Shown: positions 1 to 6,900, numbered from the stretch's first letter. The stretch: 7,008 nucleotides of DNA from CAYOKT01 sp964404605 (GCA_964404605.1 CAYOKT010000118.1:1-7008); one strand, 5' to 3'. Program-made: numbers and translations. The notes: generated from the letters alone by a model not told the origin.

Positions 1-1139
1 CCGATGAAGGCCGCGAGGGCGGCGAGGAGGGCGAGGAGCGCGCCGGTGTGGAACGGCGCAGTGGGGCCGAAGCGGTCGAAGAAGAACCCGGCGGCGACCG
101 GGCCGAGGATGCGCGCCAGGCTGCCCATCGACTGAAACATGCCCAGGGCGCGCCCCTGCGCGGCGGGCGAGGACTCGAGGCTGACCAGGCTGGAGGTCGA
201 GGGGAGGACGAGGGAGAACCCGACGGCGTTGATCATCGCCCCCGCGACCAGCACCGCCCCCCCCTGTGCCGCGCCGAGAAGGAGCAGCCCCGCCACCGAG
301 CAGAACAGCCCGATGTGGACCAGCATCCGCCCGCCGAACCATGAGGTCAACTTGCCGATCAAGCCCCCCTGCACGGTCACCGAAACCAGGCCGACGGCCC
401 CCAGGAACCAGCCGTTCTGCTGCTCGTTCCAGCCGAAACGGATGTGCGTCGAGAGGACGAGCATGCTCTGGTTCTGCGTCTGTGCGAGCATGAAGAGGAA
501 GAACAGGCCGAGGATCAGGCCGATGGAACCCTTGAGCACCTCCCGGACGGGGAGTTTCGCCCCCGCTTCCATATGGCGGCGTGTCTCCTCGCTCTTCTCC
601 GGTTCCGGCAGGGCGAAGAGGGCGAGCACGAAGGTCGTCAGGCTGAAGCCCGCGGCGACGACTCCCGGGAGCCAGGCGCCGTGGGGCGCGAGCATCCCCC
701 CGAGCATCGGGCCGATGATGAAGCCAAGGCCGAACGCCGCGCCGATCAGGCCCATCCCGCGGGCCCGCTTCTCCCGCGGGGTGACATCGGCGATATAGGC
801 CTGGGCCACGGTGATGTCTCCGCCGCCGAGCCCGGCGATCAGGCGGCTGAGGAAGAGCAGGGGATAGTTGTCCGCGAGGCTGAAGAGGACATAGGAGGCC
901 GCCTGGATGAGCAGCGCGGCGAGGAGCACCGGACGGCGCCCGATCCGGTCCGACAACCGCCCGGCGATCGGGGCGACGATGAACTGCATCAGCGAGTAGA
1001 TCGTCATCAGCAGGCCGACCTCGGCGCCGCCGGCGCCGAAGCGGTCGGCGTAGATCGGCAGCAGCGGGATGACGATCCCGAAGCCGATGAGGGCGATGAA
1101 GACGGTCAGGAAAAGGATCAGGAGCGGGGTTCTACGCAT
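1..1139 (-). CDS. MFS drug:H+ antiporter-like transporter (DHA1/TetA-like), 3' end outside window
   Basis: An integral inner-membrane transporter of the major facilitator superfamily, probably a proton-coupled exporter of small molecules; the substrate cannot be told. Reading from the ATG at 1139 gives 379 uninterrupted codons up to the left edge, so roughly the last 20-40 residues of a typical 400-420-residue protein are missing. TM1 carries IGFGIVIPLLP (residues 18-28). The TM2-TM3 loop carries the MFS motif A, GRLSDRIGRR (60-69). TM5 carries the antiporter motif C, with GPMLGG at 143-148. A charged central loop (about 178-200) separates the two six-helix halves, and GRALGMFQS (329-337) resembles the second half of TetA/DHA1 proteins. 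The start is supported by GGGAGGGG four bases upstream. It overlaps the end of a truncated N-terminal duplicate. The TM1 Asp usual in relatives (FIDLIGFG) is Ala16 here. Family assignment is firm; drug export is inferred from motif C. Confidence 0.93.
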   Translation of the reverse strand, partial: MRRTPLLILFLTVFIALIGFGIVIPLLPIYADRFGAGGAEVGLLMTIYSLMQFIVAPIAGRLSDRIGRRPVLLAALLIQAASYVLFSLADNYPLLFLSRLIAGLGGGDITVAQAYIADVTPREKRARGMGLIGAAFGLGFIIGPMLGGMLAPHGAWLPGVVAAGFSLTTFVLALFALPEPEKSEETRRHMEAGAKLPVREVLKGSIGLILGLFFLFMLAQTQNQSMLVLSTHIRFGWNEQQNGWFLGAVGLVSVTVQGGLIGKLTSWFGGRMLVHIGLFCSVAGLLLLGAAQGGAVLVAGAMINAVGFSLVLPSTSSLVSLESSPAAQGRALGMFQSMGSLARILGPVAAGFFFDRFGPTAPFHTGALLALLAALAAFI

Positions 1140-1269
1140 CAGCCCCTCCCGCCGTGCCGCCAGCACCGAAGCGCTCGGCATGGAAGGGGAGCAGAGGGAT
1201 GATGATACCGAAACCGATCAGGTCGATGAAAACGGTCAGCAGGATGACCGTCAGCGGACGGGCACGCAT
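1132..1269 (-). pseudogene. Truncated MFS N-terminus (45 codons), remnant of a tandem paralogue
   Basis: An ATG at 1269 opens 45 codons ending in TAG at 1134-1132. The first 39 residues align without gaps to the N-terminus of the adjacent intact transporter, with 27 of 39 identical by hand count: shared TVFI, LIGFGI, IPLLP and RFGAGG. After that comes an unrelated tail (AGGADA) and a stop. It therefore holds only TM1 of an MFS protein and cannot transport anything alone. Many matched codons differ only at synonymous sites, so this is an old paralogue and not a fresh duplication. It lies one frame off from the intact gene (start-to-start distance 130 bases), and its last 8 bases overlap that gene's start, which would allow translational coupling. 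It uses T-ending codons more often (11 of 45) than the start of the intact copy. Most likely a deletion remnant; a short translated leader or an assembly fault are alternatives. Confidence 0.72.
1143..1150 (-). promoter_or_regulatory. Ribosome binding site of the intact MFS gene
   Basis: GGGAGGGG lies four bases before the ATG at 1139 when read on the minus strand. It sits inside the last codons of the truncated MFS fragment. It fixes the ATG at 1139, rather than the fragment's ATG at 1269, as the start of the intact transporter, because the two are in different frames. Confidence 0.55.
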
Positions 1270-1561
1270 CGCAAGGGCTTTCCCCGGGTGATTTCCCGGC
1301 AATATACGGAACGCCTTGCGCGGTGAAACAACACCGGCCGGCCGGGGATGCCGCGTTCGAGACCACCCCCTCCTACCCTCATGGCCACCGGCGACAATCC
1401 ACCCCCGGCCCTGCCCGCAGACCGGGAACGATGCCTATTTTACCGGGTGGGCCGAGGGGGCGAGCCGGTCGGGCGACGCGCACCGCCGGCGTCCCGGCCC
1501 GGGTCCCGCCCCGCTTCCCGCCAGCCGCCGGAAAAGCAGGGCTCAAGAGGGAGATGGAACC
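1270..1561. other. Spacer between divergent MFS and ImmA-like genes, no gene seen
   Basis: About 290 bases lie between the start of the MFS fragment (minus strand) and the start of the protease gene (plus strand). Reading frames here give Pro/Arg/Gly-rich translations typical of non-coding high-GC DNA, with no recognisable motif and no tRNA-like fold. Unlike most ImmA/IrrE loci, no helix-turn-helix regulator gene is found here. The only AT-rich island is around 1433-1442 (CCTATTTTACC), a possible but unpaired -10 region for the plus-strand gene. Confidence 0.6.
1284..1306 (-). promoter_or_regulatory. Possible -10 box and small dyad upstream of the MFS fragment
   Basis: Read on the minus strand, TATATT (1306-1301) resembles a sigma70 -10 box in an otherwise GC-rich spacer and lies about 31 bases before the ATG at 1269. 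No convincing -35 box is visible at the right spacing. Immediately downstream is a 5-base inverted repeat, CCGGG/CCCGG (1299-1295 and 1288-1284) with a 6-base loop. It could be a small 5'-UTR hairpin or an operator half-site pair. This is weak, by eye only. Confidence 0.2.
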
Positions 1562-2236
1562 ATGACACCACCCCGGAACCATTCCATCCCGCGCGGGCCG
1601 ATGGACGCGCCGGACCCCGCCGGCCCGGAGCCCTCGGACTGGGCGGCGGAGTTCGCCGCGCGGCACGATGTGCGCCTGCGCCTGGAAGCCCCTCTCCCCG
1701 AAGATGTTCCCGGCTACAAGTACGATGACAACGAGGGCCCGGTGGTGGTGCTGAACGCCGCGATGCCGCCGGAACGGCGGCACTTCGCCCTCGCGCACGA
1801 GGTGGCGCACATCCTCCTCGGCCATGGCGACGAGCTGGAGGAGGGCGAGGAACTCGAGGCCAACCGTCTCGCCGCCGAACTGCTCCTCCCCACGGAGCGG
1901 TTTTCCCGCGAGGCGTGGCAGCCGTTACGGGAACTGAAGAGGCTGTTCCCCCACGCCTCCCACGAGGCCATCGCCCGGCGGCGGCTCGCCTTCGTGCCGG
2001 GCGTGCTGACCATCGTCGATGACGGCCGTCTCACCCGCCGCCTCGTCTCCGAGGGATTCGCCGCCCCGCCGCACCCGGCGCCGTTCGAGTGGAACCTGAT
2101 CGAGCGGGCGTTCGAGACGCGCGGGGACCTCGAGGAGGAGGCCGAGGGGCTGCGGCTCAGCGCGGTTTTCGTGGACGAAGGCCGTGGTGTCGCCCGCGTC
2201 CTGCTCCTCGCCGAGGGTGACGAGCCGGCCGCCTGA
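1562..2236 (+). CDS. ImmA/IrrE-family (M78/COG2856-like) zinc metalloprotease, standalone
   Basis: A predicted cytoplasmic gluzincin-like metalloprotease of 224 residues. The zinc site is clear: HEVAH at 79-83 supplies two His ligands and the catalytic Glu80. It is followed by ELEANRLAAELLLP (97-110), the usual ImmA/IrrE signature, in which Glu99 is the likely third ligand. Upstream, VVVLNAAMPPERRHFALAHE matches the strand and helix preceding the site in this family. Members cleave repressors (ImmA cutting ImmR in ICEBs1) or control stress responses (IrrE/PprI in Deinococcus); the target here is unknown. The ATG at 1562 is chosen because GAGGGAG (1547-1553) lies eight bases before it; the open frame extends further upstream but only as Pro/Arg-rich junk. 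No N-terminal HTH domain and no adjacent HTH gene are present. The last 90 residues lack a motif I recognise. The gene ends four bases before a run of N, so a downstream partner could be hidden. Confidence 0.88.
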   Translation: MTPPRNHSIPRGPMDAPDPAGPEPSDWAAEFAARHDVRLRLEAPLPEDVPGYKYDDNEGPVVVLNAAMPPERRHFALAHEVAHILLGHGDELEEGEELEANRLAAELLLPTERFSREAWQPLRELKRLFPHASHEAIARRRLAFVPGVLTIVDDGRLTRRLVSEGFAAPPHPAPFEWNLIERAFETRGDLEEEAEGLRLSAVFVDEGRGVARVLLLAEGDEPAA

Positions 2237-2240
2237 TTCG

Positions 2241-2340
2241 NNNNNNNNNNNNNNNNNNNNNNNNNNNNNNNNNNNNNNNNNNNNNNNNNNNNNNNNNNNN
2301 NNNNNNNNNNNNNNNNNNNNNNNNNNNNNNNNNNNNNNNN
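2241..2340. other. Assembly gap (100 N)
   Basis: Exactly 100 unknown bases, the customary placeholder for a scaffold gap of unknown true size. It lies where two genes converge: the ImmA-like gene stops at 2236 and the tricorn-like gene runs into 2341 from the right. The hidden stretch should contain at least the stop codon of the protease gene and possibly terminators. Linkage of left and right parts depends on scaffolding only. Confidence 0.97.
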
Positions 2341-5300
2341 TGCTCCCGGATCTGCTTTTTCAGCAACTCGAGGGCGTACTCGAGCTGCGGGTCGCGCCCC
2401 TGCATCTCGGCGGCGGGGTCATTGACCACCCGGAACTCCGGTGAGACCCCGGGTCCCTCGATGATCCAGTTGCCCTCGAGCCCCCAGCCGCCGAACTCCG
2501 GCACCGAGATGTAGGCGTTGTCCACCAGCGGCCGGCGCGGCCAGATCCAGACCCAGCCGCCCCAGGTCCGCTCCCCGATCAACGACCCGAACCCGAGTTC
2601 ACGGGTGGCATAGGCGAAGGTCTCCCCGTCCGAGGCGGTTTTCCCGTTGATCAGCACCGCGATGTGCCCGCGGTAGGAGCCGTGCGGCTTGGTCTCGACG
2701 CCGCTGTAGCGGCTGGCCTGCACGGCGAAAATCGGGGAGGTGATCTCCTTGATGATGTACTCGGAGACATTCCCCCCGCCGTTGAAGCGGTCATCGAAGA
2801 TCATCCCCGGCTTGTGCCGCTGGGGGTAGTAGTCGCGCCCGAACTCGGAGAGGCCGTTGCCCGCCATGTTGGGGAGAAAAACATAGCCGATCTCGCCGCC
2901 GGAGTTCTCCTGCACGTAGTCCCGCAGGTGCTTCACCCAGTCGAGGAAGCGCAACCGGTATTCGCTCTTCATCGCGACGACGACCACCTCGCGGGCGCCC
3001 TCCAGCGAGGGGCGCTCGTTCAGGGTGAGGGCCACCTCCCGGCCGGCCTGGTTCTGCAGCAGGCGCAGCACGTTCCGCCGCGCATCCACCCGCCGGCCGT
3101 TCACCGCGAGCAGGTAGGTGCCCGGGCCGGTCCGCGGATCGGCGGCGTACAGGGGTGAGGCGCCGTCCTTCGTCCCCGGCTCCGGCGCGAGCACCCGGGT
3201 GATGCGGTAGAAGCCGCTCGCGGTGTCGGGGGCGAGGTCCACGCCGAGCAGGCCGACGGGCGCGGACTCGGGCTTCGGCTCGTCGCCGGGACCGATGTAG
3301 GCGTGCCCGGCGTGCAGCTCCGCCTGCATCTCGCGGATCAGGTCCACGAGGTCCTCGCGGGTGGTCAGGCGCACGAGCCAGGGCTCGTACCGGGTGAGCA
3401 CCTCGCTCCAGTCGCTGCCGTGGAAGCCCGGATCGTAGAAGAAGTCGCGCTGCTGCCGCCAGGCTTCGTGCAGGATCTGCCGCCACTCGAGCTTCGGGGT
3501 GACCTCCACCTCCCAGCCGTCTGTGGAGACCGTGTGCTCCGCGTCCATCGTCAGCGGGGCGGACCCCGCCGCGCCCCAGGTCCAAGTGTCGTTCGAGCGG
3601 ACGACGATCACCTCGCCGTCCGCCGAGACACGGTAGTCCTGCACCTTCGAGGCGACATGCTCGCTTTCGCGCTTCGCGAGATCGTAGAGGCGGAGTTCGG
3701 GGCCCTCGTAATCACGCAGGTCGTTGCCGGTGAAAATCCCGCCGCTCTCGCCGGCGAGGAAGTAGAGCTTGTCCACCACCGCGCGCAGGCCGGAGTAGTT
3801 GCCCGGCTGCTCGGGCAGCGGCTCCATGCGCTCGAGGATGCCCTCGAAGTCCACCCGGATCGTGACCTCCTCCCCCTCTTCTTCGCCTTGTTTCTTTTTC
3901 TTCCCGCCCTTTTTCTCCTCCTCCTTCACCAGCCAGGGGGCCTCCGGCAGGGCGTTCTCCTCCGGCGCGTCCCCGCGGGCGAGGAAGGGGCTCGGGGTAT
4001 CTTTCGCCAGGCGGATCAGCGCCAGGGTGCCGCGGTGGTCATAGAGAAACAGGGCGCGGTCGTAGTCCTGGTAAGCGTTGAAGTTGCGCTCGGTGACACA
4101 GTAGAGGTAACGCCCCTGCGGGTCCCAGGCGGGGCTGTGGGTGCTGAAGCGCGGGTCGCAGATGCGCCGCGAGGTGCCGGCCTCCCGGTCGTAGAGGTAC
4201 AGGGCGGTGCGGTCCACCGCCTCGTAGCGGACGTAGGCGAGCCAGCGGCTGTCCGGCGACCAGGCGTACTGGTAGAACTCCCACTCCCCCTTGTCGATCT
4301 CCACCCGCCCGCCCGTGGCCAGGTCCACGAGGAAGAGGCGCTGGGAGTAGTCGGCGTAGACCGCGCTCTTGCCATCCGGGCTGACCTCGAAGCCGTACTT
4401 CCAGCCGGGCTGCGGGTCGGACTCCACCATCTCCGGCTTTCCCCCGGGCGCGTCGAGACGCATCAACTGGTCCTCGCCCGAGGCGTCGGAGAGGAGCAGC
4501 AGGCCGCCGCCGGGGAGAAACACCGGCACCTTTTCGCGGCTGCCGCTGGAGAAGGTCCACTGGCGGATCAGGCCCGGCGCCTTCACCGGCAGGGTGAACA
4601 CCTCGCCGCGGGCGGCGGCGAGCAGGCGCCTGCCGTCCGGGGAGAGGGTCCAGCTCTTCAGGTAGGGCTTGGGGTCGATGAATTTCGTCCGCGCGACGTG
4701 CAGGTCGCTCGGCACCCGGATATCCAGTTCGCGCACCTCGCCGGAGGCGATGTCCCAGGTCGCGAGGTCCATCCCGAGCTGGAAGATGATCCGCCCGTCC
4801 CGCAGCTTCGGCCAGCGGACATCGTCCTCGTCGAAGGTCGTGTGGCGGGTGAGCCCGGTGCCGTCGGGGAGCATCGACCACAGGTTTTCCCGCCCGAGGC
4901 TGTCGCAGACGAAGTAGATCCGGCCGTCCTCGTTCCACATCGGGAAGCTCTGGTTGCCGGGGAAGTCGAGCGGGCGCTCGAACTCGGGCACCGAGGGATC
5001 GCCGACCCAGATCTGCTCGGCGTTGCCGCCGCGGTACCGGTTCCAGGTGTGGAAATCGAGGTCGTAGACGAGCAGCGCGACCCGCCCGCCGCCCGGCTCG
5101 AAGGCGATGCGCGAAGCGCGCAGGTAGGGGAGTTTCTCCGGGTAGCCGCCCTCGATGTCCACCGCGTAGAGCGCCCAGGAGCGGGGCGGCATGTCTCGGT
5201 TGCGCGAGCGGAAAAGCACCCTGCCCCGGTCATCCCAGCCGACCACCTGGTCCGCGTCGCCGTGGAAGGTGAGCTGACGCGGCTCGCCCCCCTCCGCGGG

Positions 5301-5630
5301 GATTACGAACACGTCCTCGTTGCCGTAGTACTCGCCGCTGAAGGCGATCCACTTGCCATCCGGGCTGAAGGCGGCGAAGCGCTCCTCCCCCTCGTGGGTG
5401 GTCATCCGGACGGCCGTGCCCCCGGCGAGGGGCGCGGTCCACAGGTCCCCCGAGGAGCTGAAGACGACCCTGCCGCCGTACAGGTCGGGATAGCGCAGGT
5501 AGCCGTGCAGGGCGGCCTCATCCGCGCGGGCGGATCCGGGCGACGTTGCGAATAACACCAGCAGGAGCAGCAGCGGAAGGGTCAACCCGCCGCCCGCGTT
5601 CCTCCTCCACACTCCCCGGATGCCGGACAT
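2341..5630 (-). CDS. Secreted tricorn-like protease (S41 family), C-terminal end in assembly gap
   Basis: A large exported serine peptidase, expected to trim peptides in the periplasm or outside the cell; 1096 residues are visible, close to the usual full length. A signal peptide has Arg-rich residues 5-10, a Leu-rich core (16-28) and a probable cut after SARA at 36. Residues about 40-330 and 330-560 form two beta-propellers with recurring SPDG turns (89-92, 330-333, 417-420). A Lys/Glu-rich linker follows (569-588). C1 is about 715-785 (LEWRQILHEAWRQQRDFFYD) with the catalytic His776 in HAGHAY. A PDZ domain is about 790-885. C2 has FNGGGNVSEY (949-958), the probable nucleophile Ser1000 in TASDGE, TWGG (1022-1025) and Glu1058. 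Gly775 stands where Thermoplasma tricorn has Ser745. The start at 5630 follows a near-perfect Shine-Dalgarno sequence; a longer reading from 5828 lacks a signal-peptide start. No tricorn-cofactor aminopeptidase is adjacent. The stop codon lies in the N run. Confidence 0.93.
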
Positions 5631-5634
5631 CTCG

Positions 5635-5643
5635 CTCCTCCTT
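5635..5643 (-). promoter_or_regulatory. Strong ribosome binding site of the tricorn-like gene
   Basis: On the minus strand AAGGAGGAG lies just before the ATG at 5630, with its AGGAGG core six bases from the start. It decides the start in favour of the protein that begins with a signal peptide, over in-frame upstream ATGs. Confidence 0.85.
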
Positions 5644-5675
5644 TTCCGCGTGTTCCGATGGCTCCGCGAAGGGGA

Positions 5676-5681
5676 AAGATA
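5676..5681 (-). promoter_or_regulatory. Possible -10 box of the tricorn-like gene
   Basis: TATCTT read on the minus strand, matching four of six bases of the sigma70 -10 consensus, lies about 45 bases upstream of the ATG at 5630. No matching -35 box is visible 16-18 bases upstream, so this is only a candidate. Confidence 0.25.
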
Positions 5682-5778
5682 ACATCTCCGCCCGAAACGC
5701 GCTCCCGTTCCGCGATGCGTCCAACCCACCGGCCGGGCGGACCGTCGGACCGGTTGTCGCTCGCGCGGGCCGAAACGC

Positions 5779-5807
5779 TTGAGCGGGAGGGCGCCGCCCG
5801 CTACCTT
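5779..5807 (+). promoter_or_regulatory. Possible sigma70-type promoter for the cyclophilin-like/HAD operon
   Basis: TTGAGC (5779-5784) and TACCTT (5802-5807) are 17 bases apart, matching four and three consensus positions. The -10 element would put transcription start near 5814, about 35 bases ahead of the ATG at 5849. The region also lies between two divergently transcribed genes, where promoters are expected. By eye only. Confidence 0.33.
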
Positions 5808-5848
5808 ATTTCCCTTCGGAGAACACAATCGGTTTTATCGGGGGTGGA

Positions 5849-6232
5849 ATGCCTGTTCCCATCCGGATCATGGTCGGCGGCATCGAGCTGCGGGGCGAGT
5901 TGAACGACAGCGCCACCGCGAGGGCGATCGCGAAAAAGCTGCCGCTGGAGTTCCTCGGCGACTACTGGGGAGACGAGATCTACGGCACCATCCCGGTCCG
6001 GCGCGGCGAGGAGAACCCGGTGGAGGTGATCGAATCACCCGGCACACTGGGCTACTGGCCCGTGGGGCACGCCTTCTGCCTGTTCTGGGGGCCGACCCCG
6101 GTCTCCCGCGCGGGCGAGATCCGGCCGGCCAGCCCGGTAACGGTCATCGGGCAGGTGACCGAGGGGCTGGAGGCGCTGATCGCCGCGCGACCCGACCCGC
6201 CGCGGGTGCGCATCGAACGGGACGATGTATGA
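5849..6232 (+). CDS. Cyclophilin-like-fold protein (TM1367 type), function unknown
   Basis: A 127-residue, probably cytoplasmic single-domain protein matching the cyclophilin-like family typified by Thermotoga TM1367 (PF04126, from memory). The family signatures occur in order: an N-terminal strand IRIMVGGIEL (5-14), ELNDSATA (17-24), WGDEIYGTIPV (40-50), EENP (54-57), LGYWPVGHAFCLFWGPTP (67-84) and RPASPVTVIGQV (92-103). These proteins share the cyclophilin barrel but have no demonstrated prolyl isomerase activity that I know of, and their cellular role is unknown. The ATG at 5849 matches the family's usual N-terminus; the GGGGGTGG just before it is a rather close ribosome binding site. The stop overlaps the next gene's start as ATGA, implying translational coupling with the HAD phosphatase. 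Family assignment is strong; function is open. Confidence 0.88.
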   Translation: MPVPIRIMVGGIELRGELNDSATARAIAKKLPLEFLGDYWGDEIYGTIPVRRGEENPVEVIESPGTLGYWPVGHAFCLFWGPTPVSRAGEIRPASPVTVIGQVTEGLEALIAARPDPPRVRIERDDV

Positions 6233-6894
6233 GCGACGGCGCGAAATACCGGGCGTACATCTTCGACCTGGACGGCACCCTCACCGATTCCCGCGAGGCC
6301 ATCTGCCACGGGGTGATCCACTCGCTGGCGGGCATCGGGGTGGACCGGATCACGCCCGGGGACGTGATCCCATGGATCGGGCGGCCGCTGATCGAGATCT
6401 TCCCCTACTTCATGCGCCGGGCGGGGGTGCGGCGCGAGGTGGACGACGAGCTCTACCGCCGCCTGCTCGCCTCCTACCTCGAGGGGCACAACGCCCGCTT
6501 CCCGGAGGGGGTGCACATCTACCCCGGCGTGATCGAAACCCTCGAGCGGCTGCGCCGGGAGGGCGCGCGTCTGGCGATCGCGACGACGAAACACGAGGAC
6601 GCCGCCCTGTTCGTCACCGAGGGCGTCGGGTTGAAAGCCCTCGTGGACACCGTGTGCGGCACGGACAAGGATGACCCGGTGAAGCCCGACCCCTTCGTCC
6701 TCCAAAAGGCGCTCGACCGCCTCGGGGTTGAACCGCCGGACGCCCTCGCGGTGGGCGACACCGCCTCCGATGTGCTCGCCGCCCGGGCGGCGGGATGCGC
6801 AGCGGCCGCGGTCACCTATGGCTTCGGCGGGGAGGTGGAGCTGCGCGCCGCCGGACCGGACCTCTGGCTGGAGCGGATCACGGAAATTCCGTGA
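6229..6894 (+). CDS. HAD-superfamily hydrolase, phosphoglycolate phosphatase-like (Gph/PpaX type)
   Basis: A soluble Mg-dependent phosphatase of 221 residues, the usual length for the Gph/PpaX branch. All four HAD motifs are present: motif I FDLDGTLTDS (12-21) with nucleophile Asp13 and acid/base Asp15; motif II ATTK (118-121) with Thr119; motif III Lys152 in VKPDP; motif IV VGDTASD (175-181) with Asp177 and Asp181. The span from about 22 to 95 is an alpha-helical C1 cap, and PWIGRPLIEIF (48-58) resembles the cap segment of phosphoglycolate phosphatases. Substrate could be 2-phosphoglycolate, pyrophosphate or another small phosphate ester; the sequence does not decide. It starts inside the stop of the cyclophilin-like gene (ATGA, four-base overlap), so there is no separate spacer for initiation and coupled translation is likely. 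An inverted repeat covers its last codons. Confidence 0.9.
   Translation: MSDGAKYRAYIFDLDGTLTDSREAICHGVIHSLAGIGVDRITPGDVIPWIGRPLIEIFPYFMRRAGVRREVDDELYRRLLASYLEGHNARFPEGVHIYPGVIETLERLRREGARLAIATTKHEDAALFVTEGVGLKALVDTVCGTDKDDPVKPDPFVLQKALDRLGVEPPDALAVGDTASDVLAARAAGCAAAAVTYGFGGEVELRAAGPDLWLERITEIP
6878..6894. repeat. 17-base inverted repeat over the HAD stop codon
   Basis: TCACGGAAATTCCGTGA has perfect 8-base arms (6878-6885 and 6887-6894) around one central A, and its right arm ends in the TGA stop. As RNA it could fold as a 6-base stem with an AAATT loop. No T-run follows on either strand, so it is not a typical intrinsic terminator; it could be an operator or an mRNA 3'-end structure. Confidence 0.55.
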
Positions 6895-6900
6895 GAAAAC

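Noticed and set aside
139..1202. Plus-strand open frames over the MFS gene (including a 252-codon Glu/Asp/Arg/Gln-rich one)
   Set aside because: They are shadows of the minus-strand transporter, which shows MFS motifs A and C and twelve-helix hydrophobicity; the antisense frames show neither domains nor ribosome binding sites.
1139..1366. 75-codon minus-strand open frame upstream of the MFS gene
   Set aside because: It is in a different frame from the MFS-like fragment in the same DNA and has Arg/Pro/Cys-rich content without motifs.
1316..1561. Upstream extension of the ImmA-like protein
   Set aside because: The added residues are low-information Pro/Arg sequence and the ATG at 1562 has its own good ribosome binding site.
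2241..2340. Run of identical symbols as a repeat
   Set aside because: These are unknown bases (N), a scaffold placeholder and not real sequence.
3303..5555. A 750-codon open frame on the plus strand, antisense to the protease gene
   Set aside because: Its translation is Val/Ala/Gly/Arg-rich with no domain, and it is an expected mirror of codon bias in a high-GC gene. The opposite strand encodes an unmistakable tricorn-like protein.
5631..5828. Longer N-terminus for the tricorn-like protein starting at 5828
   Set aside because: The extra 66 residues are Arg/Pro/Gly-rich without a signal peptide, while the internal ATG at 5630 has a near-perfect ribosome binding site and begins a clean signal peptide.
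5779..6228. Upstream in-frame extension of the HAD protein through the cyclophilin-like gene
   Set aside because: That frame is out of phase with the clearly recognisable cyclophilin-like protein, and the HAD family N-terminus fits the ATG at 6229.
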